NCBI RefSeq assembly: GCF_002964705.1
Contig: NZ_PQCD01000053.1
Coordinates: forward strand, 191 to 64,190
Source: Pseudoalteromonas sp. T1lg75
Lineage (GTDB): Bacteria; Pseudomonadota; Gammaproteobacteria; Enterobacterales; Alteromonadaceae
Reading direction: 5' to 3'
Length of the DNA stretch: 64,000 bases
The translations under genes and the position numbers were made by a program. Shown piece by piece: positions 19,001 through 25,798 of this stretch. Within the stretch, counting starts at the first letter, position 1. Every line of letters starts with the position of its first letter. Under the pieces are notes generated by a model that worked only from the letters and a program-made list of their open reading frames with translations, was not told the DNA's origin and made no database searches.

Positions 19001-19897
19001 GGCTCCGAGGTGATGAGCCGTATTGCCGCGCCCATGGTGGGCGGTATGCTCAGTGCGGTGTTACTGACTCTGCTGGTCTTACCGGCGGTCTACTTTATCT
19101 GGCGCGCTCGCGCCCTTGAGGCAGACAAAACACCGCCCTTTAGCCTGCTAAAAAGCAGCCGAAAATACCACAAGTGGCTGATGCTGTTTTTAGGCTCTCA
19201 GTTTGTGATCTGGTCGGTTACCGGGGCCTACATGGTGTTTTTCGATATCGATTATATTCATGGAGACACCCTGGTTCACAACCATCAGACCAAGGTGCCG
19301 GTGCAGCAGGTCAACTATCCCATGAGCTCGTTAAGGGCTCAGTACACGGGCTTGGAGAAGCTCTCGTTGGGGATGCACCTGGATAAACCGGTTTATCGCT
19401 TTGTGCAGGACGATGTTCACTATCTGGTGGATGCCAACACCGGCGTATTGCTGTCGCCTTTGGGCAAAGACGAAGCCGTGAGGGTAGCCAAGTTCGAGTA
19501 CACCGGCAGCGGTGACGTTGAAAGTGTTGAATACATAGACGACAACCCACCCTTTGAGTTGAGTCGACGGGTGCATAATGCATTGCCTGCATGGCGTGTG
19601 AATTTCGACAACCTGGGCAGCCCGGCGCTGTACATTTCCGCCCGAAGCGGTGAGGTACTGGCCAAGCGACATGAGTGGTGGCGCTTGTTCGACTGGATGT
19701 TTAGATTCCACGTGATGGACTACGAAGACAGTGAAATAGACAATCAATTGCTGTTTTGGGTGACCCTGTTTAGCATCTTGGCCGCCTTGGCCGGCATGGT
19801 GCTGGTGTACTTTAGGGTGTTTAAAAAGAACGAAGAAGAGCATGCCTTAACGCAAGACCTCCAACAAAAAAATCAACTACAACGAGGTGGTGTCTGA
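16004..19897 (+). CDS. cusA: CusA-like RND copper/silver pump with C-terminal PepSY membrane module
   Basis: 1297 aa against about 1045 for usual CusA. Residues 1-1040 are a complete HME-RND pump: TM1 (FFVLLITLIIAFGGLYSL), TM4 motif GAMTDGAIVMIEN of the monovalent Cu/Ag class (near 400), and a full second half. The extra C-terminal ~250 residues hold HKW (H1056), a helix about 1058-1080, a periplasmic PepSY-like domain about 1085-1230, HVMDY (H1236) and a helix about 1248-1272. The topology fits: the RND core ends in the cytoplasm, so the added domain falls in the periplasm. GAGGGAAG upstream; the stop overlaps the next ATG. The extension matches the N-terminal third of the next protein. Confidence 0.93.
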   Translation: MIESIIRWSVGNRFFVLLITLIIAFGGLYSLKNTPVDAIPDLSDVQVIIKTSYPGQAPQVVQDQVTFPLTTAMLSVPGAQTVRGFSFFGDSYVYIIFDDDTDLYWARSRVLEYLSQVASSLPETAKPQLGPDATGVGWVYIYALADKTGQHDLSQLRSIQDWFLKYELQTVPGVSEVAAVGGMVKQYQVQVDPDKLRAYNVPLTQIQVALQRGNKETGASVVELAEAEYMVTATGYIKSVSDIEKIPLGINEQGTPLRIGDVANVSLGPQMRRGIAELNGEGEVVGGVVVMRFGENAQQTIDGVKDKLESLKSSLPEGVEIVTVYDRSKLIESAVDNLWSKLAEELAIVALVCMAFLFHLRSSIVAVVTLPLGILVSFIIMYMQGINANIMSLGGIAIAIGAMTDGAIVMIENMHKHMEKTPLTNENRWEIVAKAASEVGPALFFSLLIITVSFLPVFILEAQEGRMFAPLAYTKTYAMAASAGLAITLVPVLMGYFIRGKVVSEKKNPLNRLLIAIYKPVLAQVMKFPKLTLVLAIALTLVGFYPVDKIGSEFIPPLDEGDLMYMPTTYPGISIGKARELLQQTDRLIRTVPEVETVFGKVGRAETATDPAPLTMIETFIQLKPRDQWREGVTTESLKAEFDKLVKFPGLTNAWVMPIKTRIDMLATGIKTPVGIKVAGPRLDVIQDIGQQIEQLLPQVQGTASVYSERVAGGRYIKVDISREKASRFGLNIEDVQQVVSTAIGGMNVTQTIEGQERYPVNLRYPQDYRDSPEQLARLPVVTPNGQRIALGDVADIRIEIGPPGIKSENARINGWTFIDIADVDVGTYVENAKAHLAANLDLPAGYSINWAGQYEYMERAKDKLAYVLPLTLAIIVVLLYLNFRSLVEVGIIIITLPMAMIGGLWLMYLEGFNFSVAVGVGFIALAGVAVEIGVIMLVYLNQSYKEAKERCKEQRIAFDRAQLTAAIMEGAGMRIRPVMMTVATIIIGLMPILYGSGTGSEVMSRIAAPMVGGMLSAVLLTLLVLPAVYFIWRARALEADKTPPFSLLKSSRKYHKWLMLFLGSQFVIWSVTGAYMVFFDIDYIHGDTLVHNHQTKVPVQQVNYPMSSLRAQYTGLEKLSLGMHLDKPVYRFVQDDVHYLVDANTGVLLSPLGKDEAVRVAKFEYTGSGDVESVEYIDDNPPFELSRRVHNALPAWRVNFDNLGSPALYISARSGEVLAKRHEWWRLFDWMFRFHVMDYEDSEIDNQLLFWVTLFSILAALAGMVLVYFRVFKKNEEEHALTQDLQQKNQLQRGGV

Positions 19898-21720
19898 TGC
19901 AGTGGATAAGATCAATACACAAATGGACCTCCCTGGTCGTGGGGGTTCAGTTTATGCTGTGGTTAGGCAGCGGCTTTTATTTTAACTTGATGGATCACCA
20001 TAAGGTCGGCGGTCATACCTATCGCGCCCACGCGCATGACCAGGTGCAGATAGATACCGCAGCCTTGGTCGAACCAAGAAGGGTGCTGGAAAAAGCCGAG
20101 CCCAGTGTATCGCTCAAGCAGATTGCACTGCTCGGTCAGCCCTATTATTTGCTTACTCATAAGCGCGGCCTGTACGCCAATTTTGAAAACGAGTACAGCC
20201 TGTTTGATGCCTATCGGGGCAATGAGGTGAGTCTAGATGCGGCCTTTGCCACGCGCCTTGCCAAGCAATCCTACAACGGCCCGGGCAGTGTCGGTGAAGT
20301 AACCTTGTTACAGCCACCCATTGAAGACTTTCCTAAGCAAAAAAATGCCGCGTGGCGGGTGAACTTTAACGATGATATTCAAACCAGTGTGTATATCGAG
20401 GCGGGGTCGGGACGCGTGGTAGGGCACAGCGATGCCCACAAGCGCTTCGCCGATATCTTCTTTATGTTGCACTTTATGGATTACGGCAATGAGGGCAGCT
20501 TTAACAATATTCAGATCATTCTGTTTGCGTTTGTTACCTTGTGGCTGTCGCTTTCCGGGCTGATCTGGACCCTAGATATGATTAAGCGCGGGCAGTATAA
20601 GGTCGCCCTGTTGTCGAAGCGCTCGTCGGTGAAAATATTTGATCATGAACAGCAGTTGCTTGATCAGCTTGAGCTTTCCACCGCCACTAACTTACTGGAT
20701 GGACTCGCGGGCCATGACATTTCCCTGCCATCCACCTGTGGCGGCGGGGGCACCTGTGGGCGCTGTAAGGTGTTGATTAACCCTGCTCCTAAGGCCACAT
20801 CCGCCGACCATCAGCACTTCTCGCAAGCTGAGCTGGCGCAAGGATTTAGGTTAGCCTGTCAGCACTTCTCCGATGACGTTAAAGACATGACCCTGTTCGA
20901 TGTCACCGATGCCAAAAAGGTTGAGCTGACCCTGGTGGGCAGTGAGTTTGTAAGCCCGGATATCAAGGAGTTAAGATTTAAGGTACAGGGGCCGCCACTG
21001 GCTTATAAAGCCGGTGCCTTTATGCGTTTCTTTATTCCCGAAGGGCAAGTACCGGTCAAGCCGAACGATATTCCCAGCGATTACAAAGCCTATTGGGACG
21101 ATGAAGACCATACCCATTACCCCAGAGCGGCTTGCTCACGTAACTACTCACTCACCTCGGTGAGCCAGTTAGATGAAGAGCTGGTGTTCGCGATTAAATA
21201 TCATCGCGCCCCGCAACAGGGCGTGCCGGCGGGCTCGGGTTCCAGCTATTTATGTACCATGGCGCCAGGTGACACGGTTGATGCGCTTGGTCCATTCGAA
21301 GAGTTCTATGTTGAACAAGACTTGAGCGCGCCAATTATTGTTATTGGTGCCGGCTCTGGTATGGCGCCGTTGAGAGGGATTATCAAGGAGCTGCTTTTGG
21401 CTCGCAATTCTAAGCAGCACGTTCACTTCTACTTTGGTGCGCGCCATGAAGAAGACCTGCTCTACCAGGAAGAGTTTTTTGCCCTGAGCCAACGCTTTGA
21501 TAATTTCAGCTTTACCCCTGTGCTATCGCAAGCCGGCCCGGATTGGTTAGGCGCCACCGGCTATGCGCAGCAGGTGTTGTTCAATAATATGAATAAAGAA
21601 GCCCTGTTAGCCGCGCACTATTACATGTGCGGGCCAAAAGCCATGATGGATGAGACCATAGCCACCCTAGTTAATATGGGAGTCGATAAAAACGTTATCC
21701 ACTTCGATAGCTTTAGTTAG
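19897..21720 (+). CDS. PepSY membrane module fused to 2Fe-2S ferredoxin and NqrF-like FAD/NADH reductase
   Basis: 607 aa. Residues 8-225: HKW (H8), TM1, periplasmic PepSY-like domain, HFMDY (H192), TM2. Residues about 240-330: plant-type ferredoxin with C281-x5-C287-x2-C290-x30-C321, the NqrF spacing style. Residues about 335-607: ferredoxin-reductase fold with FAD motif R415-N-Y-S418, NADH motif GAGSGMAP (484-491) and YYMCGP (575-580), ending in FDSF; all closest in feel to NqrF. No nqrA-E genes are present. The reductase is on the cytoplasmic side. The one-base overlap with cusA implies coupled translation. Inferred role: pass NADH electrons across the membrane, probably to reduce Cu(II). 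Confidence 0.9.
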   Translation: MQWIRSIHKWTSLVVGVQFMLWLGSGFYFNLMDHHKVGGHTYRAHAHDQVQIDTAALVEPRRVLEKAEPSVSLKQIALLGQPYYLLTHKRGLYANFENEYSLFDAYRGNEVSLDAAFATRLAKQSYNGPGSVGEVTLLQPPIEDFPKQKNAAWRVNFNDDIQTSVYIEAGSGRVVGHSDAHKRFADIFFMLHFMDYGNEGSFNNIQIILFAFVTLWLSLSGLIWTLDMIKRGQYKVALLSKRSSVKIFDHEQQLLDQLELSTATNLLDGLAGHDISLPSTCGGGGTCGRCKVLINPAPKATSADHQHFSQAELAQGFRLACQHFSDDVKDMTLFDVTDAKKVELTLVGSEFVSPDIKELRFKVQGPPLAYKAGAFMRFFIPEGQVPVKPNDIPSDYKAYWDDEDHTHYPRAACSRNYSLTSVSQLDEELVFAIKYHRAPQQGVPAGSGSSYLCTMAPGDTVDALGPFEEFYVEQDLSAPIIVIGAGSGMAPLRGIIKELLLARNSKQHVHFYFGARHEEDLLYQEEFFALSQRFDNFSFTPVLSQAGPDWLGATGYAQQVLFNNMNKEALLAAHYYMCGPKAMMDETIATLVNMGVDKNVIHFDSFS

Positions 21721-21750
21721 GGTTAAGTGAGTCAATCAGCGATAAAAATG

Positions 21751-21779
21751 AGCCGAGTAGGTAACTACTCGGCTTTTTT
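21751..21779 (+). terminator. Rho-independent terminator of the cus operon
   Basis: Stem AGCCGAGTAG / CTACTCGGCT with a GTAA loop and five following T, 30 bp after the reductase stop. It closes the operon that starts at 11884. Confidence 0.93.
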
Positions 21780-21974
21780 GTGACTTTATTTTGGGGATTC
21801 CAGGTCGACACGGCTTATGCCATAGCCATAGCGCCGCTCAGAGTAGTAGTGACCCTTATTATGCGAGCAAGGGCAGGAGTGACGGGTTTATCAAATGTGT
21901 GGGTAAAGGCGGGGATGCGTTCAGGCCCCAAAAAGCATTATCTTGAGCGCATAACATGGCGCTCAAACAGCCAG

Positions 21975-22685
21975 TCAAGGCTGGACAGAGACCAGCTTTC
22001 CTGTGAGTTTAAATGCATTTCCCGAATGGTAAAGATTAGCGAAACTGACGGTGTTACTGCCCGAGGTGGTTATCCGGGTGAGTTTGAGGCAGGGGTCGCC
22101 ATCGTTCATTCCTAATTGGTGTTTTAGAATTTTGGGTGGGGTAATGGCTTCAATTGCGATCTCGGCGCTGGTCACCGGTAACTGGGTACTAAGGTACTCA
22201 TTACAGGTGATTTGGGTAAAGTCCTGGTTGAAAAAGTCAGGCACCAGCTCGGCGTTGACATAACGCTCTTCGAGTTGAAAGGGTTTGCCATCTTCTTGAT
22301 GTAAAATCACCACTCTTACTACATCGACGTATGTGTCCAGCTTTAACAGCTCTAATAACTTGTCCGTGGGCTTCATCAGCACCTTACTAAGGACAAGGCT
22401 TGAATGCTGATGACCGCGCTCTTTAATTTCATCGGCAATGTTTCGAATTTCCAAAAAGGAACTCTGCACTTTCTTTGGCGCGACAAAGGTACCAACACTC
22501 GGCCGGCGATAAAGCAGTCCGTCGGCGACCAGCTGTTCTAACGATTTTCTTACCGTCATGCGACTGCTGTCGAGCAATTCGGCAAGATCGTTTTCAGATG
22601 GCAGCTTTTCGTTCTCAGCCCAAGTTCCGCTATTTATCTTTGAGATTATAAAATTGCTGATTTCTTTGTATTTTGGAACTTGCAT
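21975..22685 (-). CDS. GntR-family regulator of the HutC/UTRA type
   Basis: 236 aa. Winged helix at about residues 1-72 (KLPSENDLAELLDSSRMTVRK is the recognition region, then RRPSVGTFV wing). UTRA ligand domain at about 92-232 (LEERYVNAELVPDFF, DPCLKLTR). HutC-type regulators sense small metabolites such as histidine-pathway compounds or amino sugars; which one is not readable here. It lies just downstream of the TonB receptor gene on the same strand, separated by a terminator. Two GTATATAC-centred sites upstream of that receptor are candidate operators. Confidence 0.88.
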   Translation of the reverse strand: MQVPKYKEISNFIISKINSGTWAENEKLPSENDLAELLDSSRMTVRKSLEQLVADGLLYRRPSVGTFVAPKKVQSSFLEIRNIADEIKERGHQHSSLVLSKVLMKPTDKLLELLKLDTYVDVVRVVILHQEDGKPFQLEERYVNAELVPDFFNQDFTQITCNEYLSTQLPVTSAEIAIEAITPPKILKHQLGMNDGDPCLKLTRITTSGSNTVSFANLYHSGNAFKLTGKLVSVQP

Positions 22686-22730
22686 CGCTTACAACGTTAT
22701 CCATGTGTATAAGGTGTATTTATTAAGTCA

Positions 22731-22763
22731 GATGTAGGCTTCACCATAGTTAAAGCCTACATC
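22731..22763 (-). terminator. Terminator hairpin after the TonB receptor gene
   Basis: Stem GATGTAGGCTT / AAAGCCTACATC around a 10-base loop, 20 bp past the receptor's stop on the minus strand; an AT-rich tract follows but the T-run is short. Confidence 0.65.
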
Positions 22764-22782
22764 ACTTTATTGTTATAAGCCC

Positions 22783-25458
22783 TTAGAACTTATAATTTAA
22801 ACGGACAAAGCCTCTGCGACCGATTAAGTCGTAGGTCATAACGTCCGTATTGGCGTCATTCCAAGACGTTAAATAGGGCGCCTTCTTGTCGAATATATTA
22901 TCGATCCCTGCCGACAGCTGCAAATCGTCGTTAATCTCATAAGAGCCCTGAATGTCTGTATAAGTGACCGAGCCAACGGATTTACCCAGTGGATCGAAAT
23001 CACCGCCATTCACATCGTCCGCAGAACCTATATATCGTACCGAAAGCCCCGCTGACCACAAATCCGCCATAACCATAAAGTTAAAGTTACTGCGCCACTT
23101 GGTGTAGCTACCTTGATCTTCGGTGATGAAACCTACTTTATCGATTGTAGGCTGACCGGCGAAAGGCGTGCTTTCATGTTTTAGCAGACGAGTGACATCT
23201 AAACTGGTTTTGGCACTTAACCCTGCAAGGTCAAATTTATAATCCATGTTCAAGTCGACACCCGCGACATTTTCTGTCGCCGCATTTACCGGACGCTGAT
23301 TAATTTCAGTGACCTGTCGGGTCAGCGGATGACGGGTAAATGTACCACAAAACTCTGAATTACCTACAGGATCTTCATAACATAGCTTTAACATGTCCGA
23401 GCCGTTTACCGAAGTAATGGCACCCTCGACTTCAATATCGAAGTAGTCGACCGTCATCGAAAAGTTGTCAAGAAACTGTGGTTGCCAAACGATACCCGCG
23501 GTGAGCGTGTCGGCTTCTTCTGGACCAATATCCGGGTTACCACCCACATTGGTGAGCACAGTGGTGCCGTCTTGGACGAAGTCGGCAGGCACATTATCGG
23601 CCAAACAGTTTTGCGCTATGGCGCCGGTCGCATTCTCACAGGGGTCGATGGTTCGCAGGTTTTCACCGTTGGTGCCACCGAACTGCTCGGTAATGGCCGG
23701 TGCGCGGAAGGCGGTAGACTTAACCGTGCGCAGCATTAGGCTGTCATCTATTTTCCAGGTAATACCCAGTTTATAGGTGGTCTCAGGGTCAAGGGTGTCA
23801 TAATCCGAATAGCGCATGGCGAATTCGGCATCGACTTTTTGAGCAAAATCTAGGTCCGCTAAGAGCGGTGCCGAAAGCTCGAAATAGGCTTCGGTAACGC
23901 TGAAGTCACCGGCGATTTTATCCTCTAGGCCGTTGGCCAGTACCGTTGAGTCCGGATCTCGCCAACCGCTTTCCCAGCGCTTTTCGACACCCACGGCCAC
24001 CGCCAGGGCGCCATAAGGAAGCGCAAAAGCCTCACCGGAAACGTTGGCGGTCCAGGTGCGCATCTCGTTACCACCCGTGCCTTCGCGGCGATACTTAACA
24101 TAGTCGATGACTTCGGGTGTGAGCTCATTCACACCGAACCAATCTCCGCAGGGGATGCCATTGCTGTTGTCGTAGGTACAAATACTGTCATCCAGGGTTT
24201 GCTGTGCCTTAGATGGGTCGATATCAAATGTCCAGCCATCCTTACCCGTGTTGCGGCCATAGTTGTAGGCCACATCCCAATACCAACCATTGTCCCATTC
24301 GCCTTCCAGGCCCAGGACGATTCGTACCGTGTCTGTTTCTTGGAAAAAGAAAGGGGCGCCTAGTTCGGTGTTGCGGCGGCGCTGGAATTCAACGTCTTGA
24401 CCGGTAGGGTTATAGCGGAAGTCGGCATCAACGCTAATACCACCAAAGCCATTGCGCGGCGTTACAATTTGGCGAGCCTTGCGCTTGGTATACATGGCTT
24501 CATAGAATAAGCGGGTGTCATCATTAATACGGTAATTGGCAAAATTGGCGATGCTGATGCGTTCTAGTGGACTGACCGCGTTTAAATAGGGAAGCCAGTC
24601 AAACCCATGCTCTGCACTGTTGTATGGACCAAAGTCGTCGCCGTAGGTTGCCGTGTCTGGATTTTGGTTGAATTGTACCGCCGTGCCATCGGGTAATAGC
24701 GCTCGGCCGCCCTCTGTGGTGCCGCTGCCGAAGCACACCAGTTCACTGTCTTCGGTACCAAACACAGGGCAATCAATACGATCGGATTGGCGCACGGCTT
24801 CACTGTTGCTGTATGTTGCATTGACAAAGAAGTTGCCCTTATCGAAATCGCCACCCAGGCTCAGGCTGACGTCTTGGCTTTCACCGTCACCGTCATCGGC
24901 CATACCGGCTTTAACGTCTAACTCTGCACCATCAAAATCATTTTTAGTGATGATATTGACTACACCAGCCACTGCATCTGCACCATATACCGCAGAGGCG
25001 CCGTCCTTAAGTACTTCAATGCGTTTAATGATTGAAGTCGGGATCATATTTAAATCAACCGAGCTGTTAGCACCCGTACCACCGGAGACAATGCGTCGTC
25101 CATTTAACAGCACAAGCGTTCTTTTGATCCCCATACCACGCAAGTTAACTTGAGCCGTGCCATAACCGCCGCTGGTCCAATAGGCATTTGTTTGGTTACC
25201 CGCAACACCGGCAGAAAAAGACATCTCTTGTAATAGGTTTTCTACATTGGAAATGCCGGTGGCAAGAATTTGATCCGAGGTGATCACGCTCACCGGGCTG
25301 GCCGCTTCCATATCGGTTCGCTTGATACGGCTACCGGTAATTTGGATCTTCTCAATATCCGCTTCGTTCTGTTGATCTACTTGCTCATCTTGTGCGTGGA
25401 CTGTGTGGGATGCAAGAAAAGCCAGGCACAACACTTTTGCTATAGGTGATAGTTTCAT
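22783..25458 (-). CDS. TonB-dependent outer-membrane receptor
   Basis: 891 aa with a signal peptide (residues 1-22, HTVHA). A TonB-box-like stretch (IEKIQITGSRI) precedes the plug (about 45-165: SPVSVITSDQILATGISNVE, LNGRRIVSGGTG, VLKDGASAVYGADAVAGVVN). The rest is a large beta-barrel ending with Phe (VRLNYKF), needed for outer-membrane insertion. The plug resembles the oligopeptide/carbohydrate-type receptors of Alteromonadales and Xanthomonadales, not the classic siderophore ones. With a HutC-type regulator beside it and a secreted peptidase upstream, uptake of peptide- or amino-acid-derived nutrients is a fair guess. GGAG lies ahead of the ATG. Confidence 0.92.
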   Translation of the reverse strand: MKLSPIAKVLCLAFLASHTVHAQDEQVDQQNEADIEKIQITGSRIKRTDMEAASPVSVITSDQILATGISNVENLLQEMSFSAGVAGNQTNAYWTSGGYGTAQVNLRGMGIKRTLVLLNGRRIVSGGTGANSSVDLNMIPTSIIKRIEVLKDGASAVYGADAVAGVVNIITKNDFDGAELDVKAGMADDGDGESQDVSLSLGGDFDKGNFFVNATYSNSEAVRQSDRIDCPVFGTEDSELVCFGSGTTEGGRALLPDGTAVQFNQNPDTATYGDDFGPYNSAEHGFDWLPYLNAVSPLERISIANFANYRINDDTRLFYEAMYTKRKARQIVTPRNGFGGISVDADFRYNPTGQDVEFQRRRNTELGAPFFFQETDTVRIVLGLEGEWDNGWYWDVAYNYGRNTGKDGWTFDIDPSKAQQTLDDSICTYDNSNGIPCGDWFGVNELTPEVIDYVKYRREGTGGNEMRTWTANVSGEAFALPYGALAVAVGVEKRWESGWRDPDSTVLANGLEDKIAGDFSVTEAYFELSAPLLADLDFAQKVDAEFAMRYSDYDTLDPETTYKLGITWKIDDSLMLRTVKSTAFRAPAITEQFGGTNGENLRTIDPCENATGAIAQNCLADNVPADFVQDGTTVLTNVGGNPDIGPEEADTLTAGIVWQPQFLDNFSMTVDYFDIEVEGAITSVNGSDMLKLCYEDPVGNSEFCGTFTRHPLTRQVTEINQRPVNAATENVAGVDLNMDYKFDLAGLSAKTSLDVTRLLKHESTPFAGQPTIDKVGFITEDQGSYTKWRSNFNFMVMADLWSAGLSVRYIGSADDVNGGDFDPLGKSVGSVTYTDIQGSYEINDDLQLSAGIDNIFDKKAPYLTSWNDANTDVMTYDLIGRRGFVRLNYKF

Positions 25459-25548
25459 AGTAACTCCGATCTAGTTGGTTCTATTAAATTTATTGTTCTC
25501 AGATCCTGTATGTATGGCCGTGTAGAGCAATACTAATTTAATCCCTGC

Positions 25549-25594
25549 TGTATATACCGCTCTTTTTTTATACATCAGGGTTGCGGTATATACA
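25549..25594. promoter_or_regulatory. Paired GTATATAC operator-like sites upstream of the TonB receptor
   Basis: A perfect 12-bp inverted repeat, TGTATATACCGC (25549-25560) and GCGGTATATACA (25583-25594), separated by 22 bp. Each arm contains the palindrome GTATATAC, so each may bind a regulator dimer. It lies 91-136 bp upstream of the receptor start. Small AT-rich palindromes of this kind are usual for GntR/HutC-type operators, and the GntR gene is the nearest regulator. Binding is inferred. Confidence 0.6.
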
Positions 25595-25760
25595 ACAGTG
25601 TATTTACCAGTTTTTAACAATTAGTCTCAAAAAATTTTCAAGATGGGCTGTTATCGCCGTTATCAGGCTATTTTCAGGGGGGGAGTTGATGAAGCAGTTA
25701 CAAGCTGTGGTGCTTACTGAGGTCCTTTCCTTTTAAGCCAAGGACGCGTGTTGATATAAA

Positions 25761-25782
25761 AAAGCCCGCAGATGCGGGCTTT
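25761..25782 (-). terminator. Rho-independent terminator after the M19-like gene
   Basis: Stem AAAGCCCGC / GCGGGCTTT with a 4-base loop. On the minus strand a T-run follows, 16 bp past the stop of the gene ending at 25799. Confidence 0.88.
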
Positions 25783-25798
25783 AATTTACGTTCTAACA

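Noticed and set aside
19897-21720. Annotation as nqrF of a Na+-NQR complex
   Set aside because: No nqrA-E genes adjoin it, it carries a PepSY module and it is coupled to cusA; only the reductase part is NqrF-like.
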